52,753 nt of DNA from Gammaproteobacteria bacterium (GCA_028293805.1 JAQGOC010000304.1:1-52753), one strand, 5' to 3'; numbered from the stretch's first letter, positions 34,401 to 42,570 are shown. The notes: a model not told the origin generated them from the letters alone. A program made the numbers and translations.

Positions 34401-37202
34401 ACCGGCACCGGTTACCGTGATATTGGAGATATTGCGATGACCATCCGGACAGGTATAGATCGCGCCAACGAGGCTGTTCTGCTCTGCCTGGGTGAGCGCT
34501 TTGTCCCTCTGGACGGTCGGATTCTCCTCGTTCGGGCAGCCGGGTTTCCCGATGAGCCCATTCGTCAGCGGCATGTTGAACGCGTCGTACGTGATCTGGC
34601 CCGCCGGATCTCCTGAGCGGCCAGCAGCGTCATTGATGATGATGTTGAAGCCACCTAGACCGGGCTCGGCGTCATCCACGTCGCCGTTCGTGGGATTGTT
34701 GTCCTCGAACACGATGATCGCGAGCTGGGCGGGTTTCAGAGGATTTGGATCGACGAGCACCGTGACAGCCGGCCATGGTCCGGCGGCTGCAACTGGTGGA
34801 GCAACGTTCGCGCCGCCGAGCGTGTGTCCGCAGTCCGTCGCAGCCACAGGACCCGTGTTGCTGAACGTGCAATTGCCAGCTACGGTCGGATCGCCCGAAA
34901 CCGCATTGATGAACGCGTTGCCGGCATCGCCAGGCAGCACGGAAATGAAATAGTGCTTGGTCGAATCGAGCGCGACATCGAATGGGAGTGAGCGCGGCGC
35001 CGGGGTCCGGGCTATGCCGCCATAGCTCTGCGCGTCACCGCAGGACAGCGGCCCTGTGCAGCCGGCCGCCACGATCGGAGAGTGACTGACGTGCAAGCTA
35101 TTGCTCAGTGACCTGCCCGGGTTCCCATCCGGCCCATTGGCCAGCGTTACGCCCGGAACCGTATGGAACGTGGGATCCTCTTCGATCAGCCACATGTAGT
35201 CGTCCAGCACCGTCGTCGACGCTGCGGTGGCGCTCGCCACCTGCGTCGCGTTCTGAGTGATGCCGAGCGCGTCCCGTACTGTGACGGCAAGCTGACTGCC
35301 AGCCTGAAAATTCACCGTGACCAGCGTGCTGGAGCTCTTGGTGCCCTGCGAGTCGGTGGCAAAATAGTTGAACGTACAGGTTCCGCCCGCAGACGACCCG
35401 TTCGTCGCCAGAAAAGAGCCGTCGAGATTGAGGACAACCGCACAGCCGGAAGGTGCCTTGGCGGGGTCGAGCGCCGCCGTCAGGGGGAATCCCTGTGTAT
35501 CGAAATCGTTGGCGAGAACGCCCTCACCCGTCATGGTGCGAAAGACTGTTGCGACCCGGCTCGTGTAGGAATCTGCCGTGGTGCTCAAGGAAACCACGCC
35601 GGCACCGGCAGTCAGAGTTACGCTCGCGCACAATGATGGGTCGCCGTTGCCACAATAGGTGAAGCTATCAGGGCCGTCAGTGGTGAACGTCGGGCCGGCT
35701 GTGTAGACGAAAGAGCCGTCCGTCTTCAGGGTAACGACACCCTTCGTGGGTGGAACACTGACGGCGGCACTGTAGATCCCGATATCGTTGGTCAGTACGT
35801 TGTTTGAATAGGTCTTTACGTACTTCGGTACCGTAAACGCGTCCGGGACGGGCTGCGCAGTGACTGCTGCCGCCTTGCCGGCTGTGCCGCCCAGCCACGT
35901 ATTGAATGTCTTGGACGACCCGCCCGTGGCGGGGTCGACAATTGCGAGGTATCCCTGCGCACCGCCGTTCGGTTGGCCATGCGATGAGAGGCCCAGGGCA
36001 CGATCGAAGAAGCCGTAGGCTGCCGCGCTGTAAGCTGTGCCTGTGTTGCCCGGCGTGACCAGCACATCGCGAGTTTTACCCGCCGGCATCAGAAGCTCGG
36101 ATTGTATCTTGGGCGCACCGGGCTCGCGGTTGCCATCCTCCGCAATCAGTGCGAGCGGCAGGCCGACGAGCGACGGAACGTGTGTCCGCAGGCCGGCATT
36201 AACCACACGCACCATCACGTTTCCGGTCTTGTACAGCGGAGACACCTGCGCCGCATTACCGCCCGGGTTGTTGCGGTCGAAGCCCTGCCCGTTCAGCAGC
36301 AGGTAGGTCGGCGCATAGTTCACCGCGGGGGGATAACAGTTCGGCACGCATGTGGCGTCATTCCACGCGAGGCGATCGCTCGTACCGGCAACGGCGGCAC
36401 CATCGACGGCCGCGTTCTGCACTGCATCGACTTCGCTGATCAGAAACGTCGCATCCGAGTCGTAGGCCAGTGCATCGACGGGTACGCCGTTCACAGCCCC
36501 GGCGGGAAAGGCGGTACCGGCGGTCGTGATCGCGGCGGGCGTGCCGCCGGTAACCGGGGCTTGCGTTACGATCAACACACCATACAGCCCCATTGGAGCC
36601 TGCAATGACGGATGCGTCGCCGTCTCATACAGGTAGGTGCCGGGTTTGAGTTTGGTGAAAGTATAGGTCTGGGAGTTGCCGCTCGTGCCTGATGCAGCTT
36701 CCGGTACAAAGGAGCGGGCTCGGACGCCCTGAGTGGGTGGTTTGAACGTGCCCGGAGCAGTTACCGGCCACGTCGTCGCCGTCGCATCTTTGTGAATGAT
36801 CGGGCCGACAGGGTCCGGCGTCGGGGTACCCAGTCCGCCACCCAACTGACCGAGTATGGTGAGGGATGTCGCGACAGGCAGGGTATTCGTCAGCTTGATA
36901 ACCAGGCTGTCGCTGCTTGGCACGATGATCGTGGGACCGGGAGTCCACGGCGGAACTACGGCGGACGTTCCGGCGATGGGAGGCAAGGGGCATGTGCCGC
37001 CGACCGTCTTACCCGCCGATCCCGAGTCCGCGCTGCCGCAGTACGCCCACATGGGCACCTGCGTGCCATCGGTCATCGTTGCGGTTGCACGCTGCGCAGT
37101 GAGGCTGACATTGGTAGCGGCGGCGCCGACCCCTGTTGCAGCAAGCAGTGCCATGGCAAGCGACGCGGTGTGCAGCCCGAGTTTTTTGTTTGAGTTGTGC
37201 AT
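28458..37202 (-). CDS. Giant secreted multidomain surface protein: degenerate cupredoxins, repeat domains, beta-helix, choice-of-anchor D
   Basis: 2914 residues from the ATG at 37202 (AAGGAAAC upstream; frame extends to 37226). Signal peptide: LGLHTASLAMALLAATGVGAA. Residues about 30-430 resemble multicopper-oxidase cupredoxins (WTPGPTIIVPSSDSLVIKL, YLYETATH..LQAPMGLYGVLIV, LLLNGQGFDR), but the copper-ligand HxH/HCH motifs are absent. About 440-620 are bacterial Ig/cadherin-like (NVLTNDIG, GVVTLKTDGSFVYT). Cna-B/SD-type segments follow. An IPT-like domain at about 1890-1965, a parallel beta-helix at about 1975-2600 (PIQDAIDSAKPGDLIIL, GGIYVNGYAHGLEIANN) and choice-of-anchor D domains (from about 2685) complete it. 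It is likely a large extracellular scaffold for the two copper proteins encoded immediately upstream. Confidence 0.85.
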   Translation of the reverse strand: MHNSNKKLGLHTASLAMALLAATGVGAAATNVSLTAQRATATMTDGTQVPMWAYCGSADSGSAGKTVGGTCPLPPIAGTSAVVPPWTPGPTIIVPSSDSLVIKLTNTLPVATSLTILGQLGGGLGTPTPDPVGPIIHKDATATTWPVTAPGTFKPPTQGVRARSFVPEAASGTSGNSQTYTFTKLKPGTYLYETATHPSLQAPMGLYGVLIVTQAPVTGGTPAAITTAGTAFPAGAVNGVPVDALAYDSDATFLISEVDAVQNAAVDGAAVAGTSDRLAWNDATCVPNCYPPAVNYAPTYLLLNGQGFDRNNPGGNAAQVSPLYKTGNVMVRVVNAGLRTHVPSLVGLPLALIAEDGNREPGAPKIQSELLMPAGKTRDVLVTPGNTGTAYSAAAYGFFDRALGLSSHGQPNGGAQGYLAIVDPATGGSSKTFNTWLGGTAGKAAAVTAQPVPDAFTVPKYVKTYSNNVLTNDIGIYSAAVSVPPTKGVVTLKTDGSFVYTAGPTFTTDGPDSFTYCGNGDPSLCASVTLTAGAGVVSLSTTADSYTSRVATVFRTMTGEGVLANDFDTQGFPLTAALDPAKAPSGCAVVLNLDGSFLATNGSSAGGTCTFNYFATDSQGTKSSSTLVTVNFQAGSQLAVTVRDALGITQNATQVASATAASTTVLDDYMWLIEEDPTFHTVPGVTLANGPDGNPGRSLSNSLHVSHSPIVAAGCTGPLSCGDAQSYGGIARTPAPRSLPFDVALDSTKHYFISVLPGDAGNAFINAVSGDPTVAGNCTFSNTGPVAATDCGHTLGGANVAPPVAAAGPWPAVTVLVDPNPLKPAQLAIIVFEDNNPTNGDVDDAEPGLGGFNIIINDAAGRSGDPAGQITYDAFNMPLTNGLIGKPGCPNEENPTVQRDKALTQAEQNSLVGAIYTCPDGHRNISNITVTGAGAIRTVRITTTTPHGFAVGTAVDLSGVADSLHAALNGSFAVFRVISSTVFDIRTAVPGGQVTVGKAASARDPVRYQLAGHALVKNIMPGRFDILAHPSAARQGNNETWWQVSTLEGTPANDAFTRAGEPAYFQEFGPPGYHAFIGFISPDRIAAVNTVMAGSNTVKGRVTNVHMSRPSAIFNYDSGSREPLSATACFVSLNTSSGNGANAGFAQCDAEGNFKLTGIPGGNHQVVVWDQWLDQIIAYFSVNVPSAAAQVPGTPNPPAPGGETGNEGPVPVSSVAGVTVDMGDLPVFSWFTRVDENAFVYVDATCPQNAIAASTDQASLKAALATCPTAPLAQIPITIRYRNGSISNVLQTDSNGNATFNELFPLFNWYVAEVDQTRYAPLTARVVVDGGGKPDCTSTTSNASDGTFTTAVNTPCDSPAPGVLTSTYPDGTPTEKTYTAGELYFGLQGFISETAKIDWGKTMLPPGQNGGFSGLVVYTSTRGFDDPSLEVQFKWEPLVPRVPVNLYEKVTATDGSTSLRLVAQTFTTSFDDVAAGLQDAQHNPLVIPKMNCPGQVGDDPYVPQVLGTDLGRCYDGFHNWNQVQPQTYDGYYQFATIYPSGIYADGTPVVPTESQVAVPNGAYVIEVVPPAGYEIVKEEDKNILIGDAWVAPPAQQFAGLGNIFILPDQATVASAYNLNGATAVDSRLGFADGKVQFPLCAGSPHRVPDYLSLFPNSAQVAPFAGADRPLCDRKEVTITAGQNGGANFFLFSNTPRAAEFTGIILDDASAEFNVAAPDFGEKFSVPYVPVSIKDGYGVEIERIYSDQWGGYNGMTPSSWQVNVPNPAGYSPNMLITCINDPGPLQNATGGSAVDPQYMPTYSNFCYTNPFMPGLTTYLDTPVLPVAAFASNYVAGYNPVDCAYPDATPAISRVDGDGVGPWISPSGSRKLRIKALGTIQVPNPAYLGPSASADPYNTKTVSRTYSFAGGQGIVTLNGNPVMSGVTWGDDVIEVTLPGTVASGSYELGITNANGKQSVDTVTVTIESAKPTVVQAPGNSVTTAGLAHPIQDAIDSAKPGDLIILDAGIYNELVVMWKPVRLQGVGAASVTINAAKYPTHKLELWRPEINQLFGIDTISGNQVPNLNSQVDPLPGQEITGGIVILEPSVLATEEGAGITVLAKDPTAAGAGCNSKQTSSYWDSTQVVNNRDGTQQGVVKNNWRRMGESNFTCASSRIDGITVTGGDAGGGIYVNGYAHGLEIANNRVYGNAGAFAGGIRVGVPHLEEQDLTLIQAGFNNGVNIHHNSITQNGMVEAPATIGGTQSGAGAGAGLSLCTGTNNYSANYNFICGNYSSGDGGGIGHLGWSSNGTIKHNTIIFNQAYFQQASTSGGGIAIEGEPPAAGGLSLGIGSVNVDSNLIQGNYAESGHGGGVALIQVNGSDRTCPRNGPCTFANHATLTNNMIVDNVAGWSGGGISLADSINVAIVNNTISMNDSVGIAGPLFNNPTHGKPSPAGVASQLTTAALVQQGAPSFSSPTLTNNVIWHNRSFFANFYGTINQPNNGRELGVSGPYYSNAQLCASNSSADASPAVIQSCATLTTALNSSKTALQSLGTGACDAANERYWDLGVLQADNVPVSATNPGPLALAPKYSILSDTTAYGGSNNKAADPNFVHPYCNGSQTISASADESGNFVDLRYGPLTQTAPIAYTGTAAKQSFADYHLADTTSPAWEAATASGAPDHDFFDTKRPQGGAFDIGAHELPGPPVPKVSFAPAALVFPNTAVNRASSARLVTLSNTGNGVLQLQNVLLTGPYARGTGANAGTCGATVNAAASCTIGVVFTPVALGAAPGTLAITSNDPTAPTINLSGTGTQGRLTFTSLTGGLSGNSWTVGATTGTRTLLVTNVATGATAGPVTLSATVALSGVTPGTAFAVQSTTCTANAVLAPAFSNPFTSTCLVRLTYTRPAAAQRPANGTLTLTSDGVGSPQVLQLTGN

Positions 37203-37226
37203 TCGAGTTTCCTTGGCGCTGCTCAC

Positions 37227-38798
37227 TTATTTCGCCTCGTCGATCGGGGCGGACGGCGGATCGATGACGAGCATCATCATCATTCCACCGGGAAAAACGT
37301 CGTTCGTCGTGATCTCGCGCTCATCGTGCGAGTGCCACATGTACGCGTATCCGGCGCTCTGGTTCTGCTTTGCCGTGCCTGGGGGTAACGGGGTGGACGG
37401 AAACCCGAGGGCAGCCGACTCGGACAACCCGAGGTAGGGCGTGCCGCCATACCACAGGCCATTCGCGACGATCTGCGGATCAGGTGGGGTGATAGGAATG
37501 GTTTTGTTGTGGTCAGCACAGTACTCGCCATAGTTGGGCGCGCCCGCCATCGATGTGTAGTAGCCGTTCGCATCGGGTACGCAGGGGATGTTTGCAGCCG
37601 CGGTGTGCCCATACACATCCCAGTTGAGACCCTTGCCGGTCCACGTGAAAATGGCATCGACCGCCTGCCCCGACACCGACGGGAACGTGAAGATCAGCGG
37701 TCCAGCGAGCCGCGGGACACCGCCGGCCAGGGGCGACAGCTTATCGTTGGCTGCGAGCAGCAGATTGCCGTCCCGCGCCAACACACGGGCGTGGTTGCCG
37801 TGAATGTGCAGCGGATGCTGAATACGCCCCTGACCGATCTCGCGAATCAGCACGAGCTCGTTCGGGTGCATGTGCGGATTGCCATTGTATGGCTGCTGCG
37901 GATACATCGGCGCAAAGGACGCATCCATGTCATCGGGCATCGAACGGCCGTTCACCAGGAAGTAGTTCGGATGATATGGCTCGGTCTTGGCACTGATGAG
38001 CGGGCACGTTGCCGTTGGGTTCGCGGCAATCGCGCCCTCGCATGCCTGCTTCTGCGCCAGAGCCTCGTCGTGGATCGAGGACTGCATCTCCGCCAGCTCG
38101 AACAGATATTCGCGGTCGTAGCAGCTCTGCGGATGTTTGTATGCGGCCGCGGCCAGAGAGAACGGTCCCCGCTTGCACGAGCTGATGCTGGCGTCGGTCG
38201 CATTCGGTAGCACGATGACGGCGCCGTAGAGGCCCATCTCGACCTGCAGGTCGCCTTGCGTACCGCTGTAGTAGGCGTAGGTGCCGGGCCCTTTCGCCGT
38301 GAACGTGTACGTCACGGTATTACAGCCGACGTGCGTGGTGGGATCGCAGCTGCTCGATGGCGCCTCTCGGGTCAATACACCTGCCGTGCCGGTCTGCGTT
38401 CCTGCGACTGTCGTGCTGACATCGAATCCCGGAAACAGAATGGACGTGGGGCCGGCCGCCACCGGTAGATTGTTAATGAGTGTGACGGTGACCACGTCGT
38501 TCTCATTGACGATCAGGGTCGGGCCGGGAATTTGCATCGTGCCGCAGCTGATGGCCGTCATCGCGGCGGGCGCGTAACCGGTCGGCGCGCTGGCACAGCC
38601 GTAACCCCAGGAATAGACCGAGGCGCCATCCGGCTGCGACGAGTAGCCTTCGGCCGCGTCGAGCAGGAACGCAGCCGTTTGTGGGCCATTTGCACCCACG
38701 ATGCCGGGGACTGCCGTCCAGGCGGGTGCGGCGGCGCAAATTGCCGCGACTGCCGCGCCAAGAGCTGCCGTGTGTACGCAGAAATTCGGGTGCTTCAC
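37227..38798 (-). CDS. Secreted multicopper-oxidase-like protein, half carrying HxHG and WHSH motifs
   Basis: 523 residues; ATG at 38798 with AAGGAG about 9 nt upstream. Signal peptide to about residue 29. N-terminal cupredoxin (PGPTLIVNENDVVTVTLINNLP) has lost the usual HxH after GTYAYY. Ligand motifs occur later: HPLHIHGNH (H328, H331, H333, H336) and MWHSHDE (H489, H491), which resemble MCO motifs 1 and 2 (two His pairs of the trinuclear site). There is no HCH/T1 cysteine motif. The missing motifs are in the neighbour at 38811-40268, 12 bp upstream. GMMMM near the C-terminus could also bind copper. It is similar in flavour to MofA/OmpB-type metal-oxidase proteins. The stop is 24 bp before the giant's start, so it belongs to one operon. 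Confidence 0.8.
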   Translation of the reverse strand: MKHPNFCVHTAALGAAVAAICAAAPAWTAVPGIVGANGPQTAAFLLDAAEGYSSQPDGASVYSWGYGCASAPTGYAPAAMTAISCGTMQIPGPTLIVNENDVVTVTLINNLPVAAGPTSILFPGFDVSTTVAGTQTGTAGVLTREAPSSSCDPTTHVGCNTVTYTFTAKGPGTYAYYSGTQGDLQVEMGLYGAVIVLPNATDASISSCKRGPFSLAAAAYKHPQSCYDREYLFELAEMQSSIHDEALAQKQACEGAIAANPTATCPLISAKTEPYHPNYFLVNGRSMPDDMDASFAPMYPQQPYNGNPHMHPNELVLIREIGQGRIQHPLHIHGNHARVLARDGNLLLAANDKLSPLAGGVPRLAGPLIFTFPSVSGQAVDAIFTWTGKGLNWDVYGHTAAANIPCVPDANGYYTSMAGAPNYGEYCADHNKTIPITPPDPQIVANGLWYGGTPYLGLSESAALGFPSTPLPPGTAKQNQSAGYAYMWHSHDEREITTNDVFPGGMMMMLVIDPPSAPIDEAK

Positions 38799-38810
38799 GG
38801 GTCGCTCTCC

Positions 38811-40268
38811 TTAGAGAATACGAATCTCGGTCATCATGCCGCCGAAGTTCTCGGCGTCGTTCGACAGATGATCGAGGTTCGTGGAGTAGAGAAAGAATGT
38901 CTGCCCAGCGGTATAGGCCGGATCGGAGACATCGAGAATCACATCGATCGACTCGCCGCCGCCGATCGTGATCGAGTTGGTGTCGTAAAACATATTGTTT
39001 CCGGCCTCGTCGCGCAGCATGCGCGCGTGAAAGCCGATCACCTTCATTGGCACCCCGACCGTCGCGAGAGTCGAGAACTCCGTGACGCTGAGGTCCGATA
39101 TCCGCAATAGGGCCCGTTTCTGCCCGTGGGTTTTATCGATGATGATCGCGGCTGGCAGCGGCTGTGCCGGCCGTGAGACGCCGTCGCTCGCCGCGGTCGC
39201 GATAACTCCGGCCGTGACGGTGTCCGGATAGCTGCGGCCGTTGAGAAGGAAGTACTTGTCCTTCATGTCGGCGAACGCCTCGGGATTGAAGGTCATCCCG
39301 ACGAAGTGGAAGTTCGGGTCGAAGCCCATCATCTGGAGCGGGTATTCGACGTCGTACTGCGTCGAGCCGTCGCCGTCGTTGTAGGCGTACTTCGCCCCGG
39401 CTGCCGGTTGCTTGACAGGTGACAATTGGGCGGGCGGGATCGGGGAAGAGCACAGCACATCGGCGACGCAAGGGTCGTATGTCGTGCCGTCTGAGTGCTT
39501 GTAGGTATTCACCAGCGCGTCCCGCAGCGAGGTGTTTTTGGGCACCTGGTTCTGGCGCGGCCTGACGAACAGCTGCCCGACCATGCCCATCTGCAGGTGC
39601 TCGGGCGGGGTGATGTGACAGTGCCAGAAATACGTTCCGGCATCCGGTGCCGTGTAGTAGTAGGTAAAGCTGCCGGCGATGTTGATAGCGACCGAGGCGT
39701 CGGGAACGCCATCGAAGTAGGATGAGGCGTTCGGGTAACCGTGGAAGTGGACGGTGTGCTGCTCGAAAAGGTCGGGCCGCATGATCATTCCGACATTCGA
39801 AAGAGTGAGATAGAGCTCGTCGTCCTCGTCAATGGCGATCAGGGGAGCGGGCGCGTTCGCGGCCAGGACCCCCATGTTCATCAGCATTGCGGGCTCGCGA
39901 ATTGCGGCGTTGACGTTGCCGCCGGCCGGGTGTGTCGCGGACGAGAGGTCGGCGACGATCGGACCGGAGTAAGGCTTGTTGAAGGTGGAGGCGAGCTCTG
40001 TTCCAGGCAGCCCGCCCTGAATGTCCTCGAGTCCCGACAGGGGGGCAAAGCCGAACAGATAGATCTGGTTGCCATCCGCCATGGTGGCGAAGCCGTCGCT
40101 ACCGGCGATGTGCTGGCATTTGATGCTCCCCTTATCCGTCTTTGCGCCCGGATGCAGGGCCGTCTTGTCCGGACACTGTACGCGGAAGGACTGCGCCTGC
40201 GCGGGCACGCATACCCATAATCCTGCGCTGATCAACAGCGCGCCCACTACCAAGCGATACTTGCACAT
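38811..40268 (-). CDS. Secreted multicopper-oxidase-like protein, half carrying the T1 site (HCH...H...M)
   Basis: 485 residues from the ATG at 40268 (GGGGAGAG upstream; frame extends to 40349). Signal peptide: CKYRLVVGALLISAGLW, cleaved near AQAQS. HTVHFHGYP (H171, H174, H176) and FWHCHITPPEHLQMGM (H216, C217, H218, H224, M227/M229) correspond to MCO motifs 3 and 4: a complete type 1 site plus one half of the trinuclear site. The five-residue gap between HCH and the next His is longer than the usual three and is what I recall from MofA/OmpB/MnxG-like proteins. Later regions are cupredoxin-like without further ligand pairs. First gene of the copper operon. Confidence 0.82.
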   Translation of the reverse strand: MCKYRLVVGALLISAGLWVCVPAQAQSFRVQCPDKTALHPGAKTDKGSIKCQHIAGSDGFATMADGNQIYLFGFAPLSGLEDIQGGLPGTELASTFNKPYSGPIVADLSSATHPAGGNVNAAIREPAMLMNMGVLAANAPAPLIAIDEDDELYLTLSNVGMIMRPDLFEQHTVHFHGYPNASSYFDGVPDASVAINIAGSFTYYYTAPDAGTYFWHCHITPPEHLQMGMVGQLFVRPRQNQVPKNTSLRDALVNTYKHSDGTTYDPCVADVLCSSPIPPAQLSPVKQPAAGAKYAYNDGDGSTQYDVEYPLQMMGFDPNFHFVGMTFNPEAFADMKDKYFLLNGRSYPDTVTAGVIATAASDGVSRPAQPLPAAIIIDKTHGQKRALLRISDLSVTEFSTLATVGVPMKVIGFHARMLRDEAGNNMFYDTNSITIGGGESIDVILDVSDPAYTAGQTFFLYSTNLDHLSNDAENFGGMMTEIRIL

Positions 40269-40648
40269 GCGGCTCTCTCCCCGATGCGCCGGTGTTGTCT
40301 CCACCGGTCGACTGCCATACGGACTGTGTCTAGGCGATCCCGGATGCAATGGTGCGAGATGTGACGGTTCGCTGACAGTGGTACAACTCCACTGAGCCCA
40401 GGAGGTAAAACACAGTAGTCCCGCTGGCGGTCCCGGGCTGCTGCCGCGGAATCACATGCGATGCACAGGAGCGACGAGCTCGAAAGGCTCGTTCACCGGC
40501 GGAATCGACGGGTTTACCGGGGGGCGGCGGCCGGAAATGTGACTTGGCGCAACGTTTCGCGGTGTGCGCCGTGGCAGTCGTGCGAACTGGCGAGCCGCAC
40601 CAGCATCGCGCATCGACAATACCGCCGGCAACCCGCCTTAAAAACGTC
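40269..40648. promoter_or_regulatory. Upstream region of the multicopper operon with three 6-N7-6 inverted repeats
   Basis: The 380 bp without a credible gene hold three perfect inverted repeats of identical geometry: CCGGTG-N7-CACCGG (40289-40307), CAGTGG-N7-CCACTG (40376-40394, with an outer GCT/AGC extension) and ACGAGC-N7-GCTCGT (40474-40492). Their arms differ in sequence, so they are not obvious copies of one operator. They might be 5'-leader hairpins or distinct sites. No convincing -35/-10 pair was found. Confidence 0.4.
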
Positions 40649-41047
40649 TTAGTTCGGCAGCAGCTTGCGAACCGCGGCCAGCAGGTCGCTCATGTCGAAG
40701 GGCTTGGTCAGCAACTCCTGCGCGCCAGCCTCCCGTGCCGCCGCCAGATACGCATGGGTGCTGATGGCATCCGGTTTGTATGCGAGCGGCCCGAAGCTGC
40801 CGCCACCGGAGATGGCGATGATCCGCACGCGGGGATGGCGGCTGAGCAGCATTGTGATGAGCTCCAGACCGTGCACTTTGGGCATGATCACGTCGGTGAT
40901 GACAATGTCGGGCCGTTGCTCATCCATCCTCCGAAGACCGTCCTCGGCACTGTTCGCAACGGCAACCAGGAAGCCCGCGCGCGCGAGGACGCGACGGATC
41001 GCTTCCCCTACTTCCGGCTCATCGTCAACGACTAGAATGGATGCCAT
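40649..41047 (-). CDS. Single-domain response regulator (CheY-like receiver)
   Basis: 132 residues from the ATG at 41047 (GGGAAAG upstream). Receiver domain only: acidic pair in ILVVDDEPEVG, phospho-acceptor Asp in DIVITDVIMPKVHG, a Ser in place of the usual Thr (IAISGGGSFG), and the conserved Lys in LLTKPFD. No output domain, so it must act by protein contact or phosphotransfer and not as a DNA-binding protein. Starts 23 bp after the histidine kinase stop; the two form a pair. Confidence 0.9.
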   Translation of the reverse strand: MASILVVDDEPEVGEAIRRVLARAGFLVAVANSAEDGLRRMDEQRPDIVITDVIMPKVHGLELITMLLSRHPRVRIIAISGGGSFGPLAYKPDAISTHAYLAAAREAGAQELLTKPFDMSDLLAAVRKLLPN

Positions 41048-41070
41048 TTTTCGCGCTTTCCCGAAGCCGT

Positions 41071-42570
41071 TCAGCCCAAAGCGCCGCTGCGCTCGCACAC
41101 CTGCGCCGCGGCGGCCGGCAAATACACTCGGAACGTGGTGCCCTGCCCGACAGCAGACTCCACCGTGATGCTGCCACCCATGGACGTGACTATTCCATGC
41201 ACCACTGACAATCCTAGCCCCGTTCCCTCGCCCACGTCGCGGGTCGTGAAGAACGGTTCGAAGATATGTAAAATCACCGCCTGCTCCATGCCGTGTCCCG
41301 TGTCCCCGACTTCGAGAAGAGCGTAGCTGCCCGGGTTGATCTGGCCGTCGCCTGGATTGTCAATCCCGCGCAACTTTACCGAAAGTCTGCCCCCGGTCCT
41401 GCGCATGGCCTGATAGGCATTCGTGCATAGGTTGATGACAACCTGGTGCACGAGGCTGGGGTCGCCCTGCACGGCCGTGCCATCTTCGCTCGCGTCGAAA
41501 TCGACCTCGATGTTGGCCGGCACGATGGCCCGCATGAGAGCCAGCGCCTCCTCCACAGTCGGGCGCAGCGAGAAGACCGCGGGCTCCTGCGAATGCATCT
41601 CCCTGCTAAAGGTCAGAATCCGGTTGACGAGGCTGCGCGCCCGGTGGGCGGCAGCCACGATGCGCGTGAGATCCCGGGCGAGTGCGCCATCGGGCGCTGT
41701 ATCGTCGAGCGCTATCTGCGAATACAGCAGAATCGGCGTCAGGATATTGTTGAACTCATGAGCAACGCCGCCCGCCAGCGTGCCTATGCTCGCTATCCGC
41801 TCCCGATGCAGCAGGCGGCGTTCGAGATCGAGGCGCTTCTGCTCCGAGGCTTCACGCCCGCGAATCTCGCTCTCGAGGCGGTCGTTGGTCCCTACCAATT
41901 CTTGCCGCATCCGCTCCAGGTGGTGGTTGAGCTCGCGCACTTCGCGTATAGAGCTGTGCATCTGCAATTCCGTGTGCACATCGCCGCCAGCGACGCGTTT
42001 AGCCGCTTCCTGCAAGCGCACCATCGGACGTGCGATGACCGCGGACAGCCAGATCGCAACGGCAATCGAAGCGGCCGTAAACGCGAGCACCGCCGCCAGC
42101 ACACGGCGCTTGGCTGCCGCGATCCGTTCCAAGGTCGGGCCCTCGTCGAAACCCAGCCTCAAGACAACCCAACGGGTTCCGCGCTTGACGCGATGAGAGA
42201 TGTAATAGACCTGATCACCGTGATCGGCAAACTCGAAATCATCGCCGCGGGCGCGGCCAGGAGAAACGGAAGAAAGGGAGCTGTGCAATGTTTGCGCGCC
42301 ATCCGTGATTTCGGCGAACACCACCTGTCCGCTCAGGACGACGCTGTCGAGTAGCGCCCCAGCGTACCGCGGGAACTCTTGTGCGTCCGCCGCCTCCAGC
42401 TCGTCCGCGATCAATCTGCTGTTTGAGCGTAACGGATTCACGAACAGCTCGGCATAGCCGTCCTCCACGATGGCGGACACACCCAGGTACAACAGGGGCA
42501 CCAACGCTGCATGAATCACGAGCACCACGCTCGTGAGCCGCACGCGCAGGCTGTTGGTCAATCGCTCCAT
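41071..42570 (-). CDS. Membrane sensor histidine kinase (HAMP, HisKA, HATPase)
   Basis: 499 residues. TM1 at about 10-35, a periplasmic sensor region at about 36-155, TM2 at about 158-180, HAMP-like at about 180-230, then coiled coil. The phospho-accepting His is in GGVAHEFNNILTPILLYSQ (about 272). N-box VVINLCTNAYQAM, G1 EVGDTGHGM, F-box FEPFFTTRD and G2 GTGLGLSVVHGIV complete an active kinase core. The start overlaps the 3' end of the PBP-like gene by 13 bp. The periplasmic part has no recognised ligand family. Partner: the receiver protein at 40649-41047; the upstream PBP-like protein may present the signal. Confidence 0.93.
   Translation of the reverse strand: MERLTNSLRVRLTSVVLVIHAALVPLLYLGVSAIVEDGYAELFVNPLRSNSRLIADELEAADAQEFPRYAGALLDSVVLSGQVVFAEITDGAQTLHSSLSSVSPGRARGDDFEFADHGDQVYYISHRVKRGTRWVVLRLGFDEGPTLERIAAAKRRVLAAVLAFTAASIAVAIWLSAVIARPMVRLQEAAKRVAGGDVHTELQMHSSIREVRELNHHLERMRQELVGTNDRLESEIRGREASEQKRLDLERRLLHRERIASIGTLAGGVAHEFNNILTPILLYSQIALDDTAPDGALARDLTRIVAAAHRARSLVNRILTFSREMHSQEPAVFSLRPTVEEALALMRAIVPANIEVDFDASEDGTAVQGDPSLVHQVVINLCTNAYQAMRRTGGRLSVKLRGIDNPGDGQINPGSYALLEVGDTGHGMEQAVILHIFEPFFTTRDVGEGTGLGLSVVHGIVTSMGGSITVESAVGQGTTFRVYLPAAAAQVCERSGALG

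Noticed and set aside
36500..37202. N-terminal cupredoxins of the giant as an active multicopper oxidase
   Set aside because: The HxH and HCH ligand positions are replaced (e.g. YLYETATH..LQAPMGLYG), so copper catalysis in this chain is unlikely.
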